Shown here one piece after another: positions 58,818-64,000 of a stretch of DNA of 64,000 nucleotides. The DNA comes from Chryseobacterium indologenes (GTDB lineage Bacteria; Bacteroidota; Bacteroidia; Flavobacteriales; Weeksellaceae). The notes beneath the pieces were generated by a model. The model did no database searches, was not told the origin of the DNA, and saw nothing but the letters and a program-made list of their open reading frames with translations. The DNA is taken from the NCBI RefSeq assembly GCF_002025665.1, contig NZ_CP018786.1, positions 868,001 to 932,000 of the forward strand. Direction: 5' to 3'. The translations under genes were made by a program, and so were the position numbers. Positions within the stretch are counted from its first letter, which is position 1. Each line of letters starts with the position of its first letter.

Positions 58818-60863
58818 TTATTTAAAATCAGCATCTGTAGCCTTATTGATCTCATAAGACTTTACTGTCATCGTCATGTCCATTCCCATTTGACTTACAG
58901 AGATGGTGTAAGGCATTTTCACTCCGTTTACATCTTTGTAATTAGAGAATGTTGTTGGGATAGTCATTTCCTGACCTTTAGCTTTTACTTTTTTAGTTTC
59001 TCCGGTTTTTAATCCCGTTGCAACACTGTAGTAATAGGTTGTATCTCCACCTTTAATAGCATAAGAATCTTCACCTCCGATTTTCTCAATTCCGCCTAAT
59101 GTATAATCAGCAGATTTTGCAAAACCTAATTCTTCGAAAAGCTCAGGATTCTTTTGTTTTTCAGCAATTTCTTCCGGAGTGATATCAACTCTTTGTCCCA
59201 TTTGCATAGAATAACCGGTTTTTCCATCGAAAACCTGCTTCTGAACAACCTGTCCCATTGCTGTTACAGTGGTAAGTTCCTTTCCACCTTGTGCTTTAAC
59301 GATTTTAAAATCGATGTTCTGTCCTTGCATAGACATTGAAGCGTTGGTAGTATAAGAAGTGATCTTTGCCAGATTAGCTTTTCCTCCGATAGCATTGATG
59401 TATTTATCAACTACAGAAGCTACCGTTACGCTAGCATCCACTTTTTGTACAGTTGGTTTTGCAACAGGGTTAGCTTCTTTATCGAAATATTTTACAGGGT
59501 AACCTAATTTTTCCAATCCTTCAGAAATGTCAGATGCTTTACCAGCAATGAAAATTCTGCTTTGGTTTGGTAAAATAGTAGCTTTTACAGCATTGGAAAC
59601 ATCTGCTGCAGTTACTTTATCGATAGATTTTAAGTAATTGGTATAGAAATCAGCAGGAAGATCCTGAACTTTTTGGTTCAAAGCAAATCTTGCGATAGTA
59701 GCTGGCTGTTCCAAAGACATAATGAAAGATCCTTTCAGCTTAGCTTTAGCATTGGCTAATTCTTCCGGTTTTACTGTAGAAATAGCGTTAAGTTCATTCA
59801 TGAATTCTTTAACAGCTTTGTCTGTAACTTCGTTTCTTACGCTTGCACTTGCAGAGAATTGTGGAGAATATTTGCTGGCAACCATACTTGAGTAAGCACC
59901 ATAGGTAAATCCGTTTTTCTCACGAAGGTTCATGAAAAGTCTTGCTTCACCACCACCACCAAGGATATAGTTTGCGATTGTTGCAGGGAAGTAGTTGGCA
60001 TCTTTCATTTTCAGGGTGTTCAGGTTGTTTAATGAAACAACAGACTGTACAGCTGAAGGAACATCTACTACATTGATTTCTGTTTTAGCAACATTCGAAG
60101 CAGGTTCTAACTGTGCAATAGGTGTGTTCGCTTTTTTCCAGCCATTGAAAGCTTTTTCAATCAAAGGTTTAACCTGGTCAAACTTTACGTCTCCAACAAT
60201 TACTAAATAAGCATTATCCGGAGCGTAGTATTTTTTATAAATGTTTTGTACGTCAGCTAACTGAATTTTATTGATAGATTCAACAGTTTCAAATTCTCCT
60301 CTTGAAGTATTTTTTCCATACATCAAAGCGTTAGAAACTCTTTCTGCAATAGAAGAAGCATTTTTTTCTTCGGATTTTAATCCTTCGATTGCTCTTTCTT
60401 TAGAGTTTTGAATTTCTTCAGCAGAGAATTTAGGATTAATCATAGCATCAGCCATTAAACCTAAAACTTCAGGGAAATATTTTGAAAGTGAATTGGCAGA
60501 TGCACCACCTGAAGAGAAATTAAGGTTTGCTCCAAGGTAGTCTACTTTTTTATTGAAATCATCTTTGCTGATGTTGGTCGTTCCGTTTTCGAACTGTTCA
60601 GCCATAATCTCGCTTACTCCGGTTACTGCTCCTTCGTTGTATGGAGGTCTGTCCATAGAAAGACTTGCGCTTACTCTTGGTAATTTGTTGTTTTCAACAA
60701 CCATTACTGTTAGGCCGTTGCTTAGCTGGAAAGTTTTTGGCTTCGCAATGTTAATCGCAGGAGTAGGTCCCGGTTTCGGCATTGCATTAAGATCTATTTT
60801 TTGTGCTGAAACCATTCCTGTAAAGAAAAACGCTGCAGCTATATATGTTAATTGCTTTTTCAT
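58818..60863 (-). CDS. M16 peptidase-like protein, zinc site lost, with C-terminal LolA-like domain
   Basis: A 681-aa exported protein with a signal peptide (MKKQLTYIAAAFFFTGMVSA). It has the two M16 lobes (about 35-460), but the HxxEH zinc motif is replaced by VSEIMAEQFENGT, so it should be catalytically inactive. Typical M16 sequence is seen in KNGFTYGAYSSM (R/Y substrate pair region). The last 200 residues (about 480-681) form a separate beta domain (GGKANLAKITSYTTNASMSM, then QKQVFDGKTGYSMQMGQ and PTTFSNYKDVNGVKMPYTIS) similar to outer-membrane lipoprotein-sorting (LolA-like) folds. The active partner is encoded 52 bp upstream in the same operon. Confidence 0.88.
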   Translation of the reverse strand: MKKQLTYIAAAFFFTGMVSAQKIDLNAMPKPGPTPAINIAKPKTFQLSNGLTVMVVENNKLPRVSASLSMDRPPYNEGAVTGVSEIMAEQFENGTTNISKDDFNKKVDYLGANLNFSSGGASANSLSKYFPEVLGLMADAMINPKFSAEEIQNSKERAIEGLKSEEKNASSIAERVSNALMYGKNTSRGEFETVESINKIQLADVQNIYKKYYAPDNAYLVIVGDVKFDQVKPLIEKAFNGWKKANTPIAQLEPASNVAKTEINVVDVPSAVQSVVSLNNLNTLKMKDANYFPATIANYILGGGGEARLFMNLREKNGFTYGAYSSMVASKYSPQFSASASVRNEVTDKAVKEFMNELNAISTVKPEELANAKAKLKGSFIMSLEQPATIARFALNQKVQDLPADFYTNYLKSIDKVTAADVSNAVKATILPNQSRIFIAGKASDISEGLEKLGYPVKYFDKEANPVAKPTVQKVDASVTVASVVDKYINAIGGKANLAKITSYTTNASMSMQGQNIDFKIVKAQGGKELTTVTAMGQVVQKQVFDGKTGYSMQMGQRVDITPEEIAEKQKNPELFEELGFAKSADYTLGGIEKIGGEDSYAIKGGDTTYYYSVATGLKTGETKKVKAKGQEMTIPTTFSNYKDVNGVKMPYTISVSQMGMDMTMTVKSYEINKATDADFK

Positions 60864-60915
60864 TTGTAAAAATTTAATTTTTAATAATCATGTTATCACC
60901 TAAAAAGTTGAATGA

Positions 60916-62229
60916 TTACTTTTTCTCAGGTACGTAATTGATGATTATTCTTTGGTTGGAATTAAGATACTTTTTAGCTGCATTTTGAAGATCCTGTCTG
61001 GTGATAGATCTGTAAATGTCGATTTCTTTGTTGATCAAATTCGTGTCACCCATCAATACGTGGTTGGTTGCCAATGAAGCCGCAATTCCCTGAATGCTTG
61101 AATTAGCATTTACAAACTGGTTTTCGTATTGGTTTTGAAGTTTTTGATAATCTTCTTCAGAAATCAGAGTAGTCTGTACTTTTTTGATTTCAGCATCAAT
61201 GTCAGTCTGTAAAGTCTGTTTTGTAGTCTGTCCCATTGGAATCGCGAAGAAGGCAAAAATACTGTAGTCTTCAAGCCCTTGGTTGAAAGCAGCTACCTGA
61301 AGTGCTTTTTTATCCTGGTCAACTAATTTTTTATATAAAACTGAAGATTTGCCGTTGCTCAGATAAGAAGAAAGCATATCCAACACATAAGCATCTTTTT
61401 CTTTGTTAGCCGGAGTTCTGTACGCGAATACATACGCCGGAAGTTGAATGTTCGGATCCGTAGCAGTAACTTCTTTTTCCTGTGTGATAGGAGCATCTTT
61501 CGGGAAATCTTTTGGATAAAGTGTTCCTTTTGGAATTCCACCATAATAGGTTTCGATCCATTTCTTGGTTTGCTCAGGTTTAATGTCTCCTGCAACCACT
61601 AAAGTAGCGTTATTCGGAACGTAATACTTTTTGTAGAATGCCTGGAATTCCTCCAGTTTCGCTGAGTTCAAATCTTCCATAGAACCAATTGTTGGCCAGT
61701 TGTATGGGTGATTGGTAAATAAGTTTTTCTGAATAGTAGTGAAAAGATTTCCGTAAGGCTGGTTATCCATTCTTAATCTTTTCTCTTCTTTTACAACCTC
61801 TCTCTGTGTATCTACACCAATCTGGTTGATAACAGCGTGACGCATTCTTTCCGCTTCCATCCAAAGTCCAAGCTGTTCGTTATTGGAAGGGAACGTTTCG
61901 TAATAATAAGTTCTGTCATTGGTAGTGTTGGCGTTGTTTTGCCCTCCGTTTGAAGAAACGATTTTAAACCAGTCTCCTCTCTTGATGTTAGGAGTTCCTT
62001 CGAATAAAAGGTGTTCAAAGAAGTGAGCAAAACCTGTTCTGCCTTTTACTTCATCTTTTGCACCTACGTGGTACATTACACCTGTTGTTACAACCGGTGC
62101 TGAGTTATCCTGATGAAGAATTACGTGAAGACCATTGGGAAGGTCATACTCTTCGAATTTGATTTGCTGTGCGTTCAGCATTAGCCCGAAGAAAGCTACG
62201 GCAGCAGCAGAAAGAAGTCGCTTTTTCAT
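60916..62229 (-). CDS. M16 family zinc metallopeptidase (active subunit)
   Basis: A 437-aa exported protein. After the signal peptide (MKKRLLSAAAVAFFGLMLNA) the zinc motif HFFEH is at 69-73, with the third ligand Glu near 148 in REVVKEEKRLR. The second lobe includes PANKEKDAYVLDMLSSYLSN. This is the classic pairing of an active and an inactive M16 subunit, which form a clam-shell dimer in the periplasm. It is likely to degrade small peptides. It is first of the two-gene operon. Confidence 0.92.
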   Translation of the reverse strand: MKKRLLSAAAVAFFGLMLNAQQIKFEEYDLPNGLHVILHQDNSAPVVTTGVMYHVGAKDEVKGRTGFAHFFEHLLFEGTPNIKRGDWFKIVSSNGGQNNANTTNDRTYYYETFPSNNEQLGLWMEAERMRHAVINQIGVDTQREVVKEEKRLRMDNQPYGNLFTTIQKNLFTNHPYNWPTIGSMEDLNSAKLEEFQAFYKKYYVPNNATLVVAGDIKPEQTKKWIETYYGGIPKGTLYPKDFPKDAPITQEKEVTATDPNIQLPAYVFAYRTPANKEKDAYVLDMLSSYLSNGKSSVLYKKLVDQDKKALQVAAFNQGLEDYSIFAFFAIPMGQTTKQTLQTDIDAEIKKVQTTLISEEDYQKLQNQYENQFVNANSSIQGIAASLATNHVLMGDTNLINKEIDIYRSITRQDLQNAAKKYLNSNQRIIINYVPEKK

Positions 62230-62358
62230 AAAATTTAGAAATTGTTTATCAATTAGTATGAAAAGTGAATTAAATGTTACAAAATGTATATAAATATATG
62301 TTTGAAGAAGGGAAATGTCAGAAAATAATAACTCATTTTTTTAATGAGCTTGTATTTT

Positions 62359-62520
62359 AACGCAAGGTTCGCTAAGAAATTATATAATTTTTTAAGAACG
62401 ATCGCAAAGGCGTTTTACTCAGCAATAGTTGAAAGCCGATATCCTGGCTGAACGAAGTGCCTTTGCGGAACAAAAGATATAGTATAAAATTAATCATTAG
62501 CCTTGCGAGCATTCGCGTTT
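62359..62520. repeat. Nested palindromic intergenic repeat, copy R5
   Basis: Begins AACGCAAGGTTCGCTAAGAA. The inner hairpin reads GATCGCAAAGGCGTTTTACT then GGCTGAACGAAGTGCCTTTG, in the same orientation as R1 and opposite to R3/R4. The right end is CATTCGCGTTT. Confidence 0.82.
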
Positions 62521-62599
62521 AATTCGGAATGATGGTTATTATATATGTGCTTAAGACTCAATACCGAATACTTCAAATCGCTAACTTCTCTATGAAAGT

Positions 62600-62629
62600 T
62601 TGAATTCTGCTCTGAATACCTTAATTTTG
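62600..62629 (+). promoter_or_regulatory. Promoter of the UvrD-like helicase gene
   Basis: TTG (62600-62602), 19-nt spacer, TAATTTTG (62622-62629), 23 bp before the ATG. Good match to the Bacteroidota consensus. Confidence 0.75.
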
Positions 62630-62652
62630 TGTTCCCAAAATTTTTTTGCTGT

Positions 62653-64000
62653 ATGGACTATTTGAAAGGACTCAATGAATCACAATATGAAGCCGTTACC
62701 TCTTTACAAGGGCCTCTCATGGTACTTGCCGGAGCAGGTTCCGGGAAAACGCGTGTATTGACCATGCGTATTGCCCACTTAATACACAACGGAATAGATC
62801 CCTTCAATATCCTGGCGCTTACCTTTACCAATAAAGCGGCACGTGAGATGAAAGAACGTATTGCGAAGGTAGTGGGAGACAGCAATGCAAGAAGTCTTTG
62901 GATGGGAACATTTCACTCGGTTTTTGCAAGAATTCTGAGAATTGAAGCTCATTATCTTGGATATCCTTCCAATTTTACCATTTATGATCAGCAGGATGCC
63001 CTGAACGTGATCAAAAAAGTTCTGAAGGATATGAATATCGATGCAGATCTTTATAAACCTAAAAAAGTTCAGGCAAGAATTTCAACCTATAAGAATAATC
63101 TGATTACGGTAAAAGCTTACTTCAACAATCCTGAACTGATGGAAGCGGATGAAAAAGCAAATATGAAATTTATCGGGCAGATTTATCAGAAATATGTGGA
63201 TCAGTGTTTCAGAAACGGATCTATGGATTTTGATGACCTGTTGTTGAAAACCAATGAATTGCTGACCCGTTTCCCGGAAGTGCTGGCAAAATATCAGGAC
63301 AGATTCCGATACATCATGGTAGATGAGTACCAGGATACCAACCACTCTCAGTACCTTATTGTAAAAGCTTTGGCTTCAAAATTCGAAAATATCTGTGTGG
63401 TAGGGGATGATGCGCAGTCTATCTACTCTTTCCGTGGAGCAAATATCTATAATATCTTAAACTTTAAAAAAGATTATCCTGATGCTATAACAGTATCTCT
63501 GGAGCAAAATTACCGTTCTACACAAAATATTGTAAATGCGGCTAATGTAGTGATTGCAAAAAACCTGCAGCAGTTTAAGAAAAATGTATTCAGTGATAAT
63601 GAAGAAGGGGACAAGATCAAAATATACAGATCTCTTTCCGACGCTGATGAAGCCAATTTCGTTGCTGGAAATATCTGGGAGCTTCGTAACCGCGACCAGA
63701 GAAAATACAGCGATTTTGCCATTTTATACAGAACCAACTCTCAGACGCGTGCTTTTGAAGATGCTCTGAGACGTAAAAATATTCCTTACAAAGTGTATGG
63801 AGGCCTTTCTTTCTATCAAAGAAAAGAGGTAAAAGACCTTATTGGATACCTTCGTCTTCTGATTAATGAAAACGATTCGGAAGCATTGATGAGGATTATT
63901 AACTATCCTGCAAGAGGAATTGGTGAAACAACACAGAATAAACTGATTGTTTTTGCTGATGCCCACAATATTGCGGTTTCAAAAGTATTGGAGAATCTTC
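62653..64000 (+). CDS. UvrD/PcrA-type ATP-dependent DNA helicase (3' end outside window)
   Basis: The first 449 codons of a superfamily 1A helicase; the frame is open to the window edge. Motifs seen: the Q motif (LKGLNESQYEAV), Walker A LAGAGSGKT (25-33), motif Ia ALTFTNKAAREMKER, WMGTFHSVFARIL, motif II MVDEYQDTNHSQY, motif III GDDAQSIYSFRGAN and motif IV EQNYRSTQNI. It unwinds DNA 3'-5' in repair and replication. UvrD, PcrA and Rep cannot be told apart from the N-terminal half; PcrA/UvrD is most likely in Bacteroidota. Confidence 0.95.
   Translation, partial: MDYLKGLNESQYEAVTSLQGPLMVLAGAGSGKTRVLTMRIAHLIHNGIDPFNILALTFTNKAAREMKERIAKVVGDSNARSLWMGTFHSVFARILRIEAHYLGYPSNFTIYDQQDALNVIKKVLKDMNIDADLYKPKKVQARISTYKNNLITVKAYFNNPELMEADEKANMKFIGQIYQKYVDQCFRNGSMDFDDLLLKTNELLTRFPEVLAKYQDRFRYIMVDEYQDTNHSQYLIVKALASKFENICVVGDDAQSIYSFRGANIYNILNFKKDYPDAITVSLEQNYRSTQNIVNAANVVIAKNLQQFKKNVFSDNEEGDKIKIYRSLSDADEANFVAGNIWELRNRDQRKYSDFAILYRTNSQTRAFEDALRRKNIPYKVYGGLSFYQRKEVKDLIGYLRLLINENDSEALMRIINYPARGIGETTQNKLIVFADAHNIAVSKVLENL

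Larger units (their letters stand above)
62230..62652. other. Divergent intergenic region with repeat R5, about 420 bp
   Basis: Between the M16 operon (minus) and the helicase gene (plus). It holds repeat copy R5 (62359-62520) and the helicase promoter (62600-62629). No accepted gene. Confidence 0.65.

Overview
The window is a chromosomal segment of a flavobacterium, most likely Chryseobacterium or a close relative such as Elizabethkingia. This rests on features read from the sequence. DNA is AT-rich with weak or absent Shine-Dalgarno motifs. Promoters have the Bacteroidota form TTG-N19-21-TAnnTTTG. Two secreted peptidases carry type IX secretion C-terminal sorting domains. There is a PNGase F-like protein, a split transketolase, DUF2490 and SPASM/ATP-grasp peptide maturases. 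No rRNA, CRISPR array, transposase or prophage was seen. One tRNA (Ser-GGA) is present.

Layout. 0-8.4 kb: 3' part of an M20 peptidase, two hypothetical proteins, a DUF2490 barrel, tRNA-Ser, asparaginase, a TrmH-type methyltransferase, and the overlapping tsaD / 131-aa gene / rsmE operon. 8.4-14.3 kb: a 1,596-aa TamB protein starting 4 nt from the divergent tsaD start, then an Lrp/AsnC regulator and a small membrane protein. 14.4-17.7 kb: a complete grasp-with-spasm RiPP operon on the minus strand, made of a 60-aa precursor, a lipoprotein, an ATP-grasp ligase, a short coupled 59-aa gene and a SPASM maturase. 18.3-20.1 kb: a TPR-transmembrane-coiled-coil-HTH regulator. 20.4-24.1 kb: a plus-strand row of small membrane proteins and lipoproteins of unknown role (DUF4870, DUF3829, DUF4303 and three similar membrane proteins). 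24.3-26.7 kb: split transketolase and a secreted protein. 27-31.8 kb: two tandem reprolysin-like secreted metallopeptidases. 31.9-39.5 kb: a Na+/solute symporter, an eight-gene redox/electrophile-stress operon (two pirins, two GNATs, FMN reductase, TMEM175, iron-sulfur protein, OsmC) and an MFS exporter. 39.6-50.9 kb: mainly housekeeping genes (asnB, an RsmB-type methyltransferase, an ABC ATPase, YceI, pheS) plus the PNGase F-like protein. 51-58.7 kb: ferredoxin reductase with ferredoxin, a LOG protein, pepD, a LURP-one-like protein, recR, a glycosyltransferase and secG. 58.8-62.2 kb: an M16 peptidase pair (one active, one lacking the zinc site). 62.65 kb to the end: the 5' part of a UvrD/PcrA helicase.

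Most notable: (i) the RiPP operon with its coupled 59-aa gene and a SPASM protein lacking the radical-SAM CxxxCxxC motif; (ii) a family of about 155-bp nested palindromic repeats in five intergenic copies; (iii) near-identity over about 477 bp at the 3' ends of the two otherwise diverged metallopeptidase genes, consistent with gene conversion; (iv) a PNGase F-like enzyme behind a GLPGLI-like N-terminal region; (v) the head-to-head tsaD/tamB start codons.

Family names come from motif recognition by eye; no database search was run.
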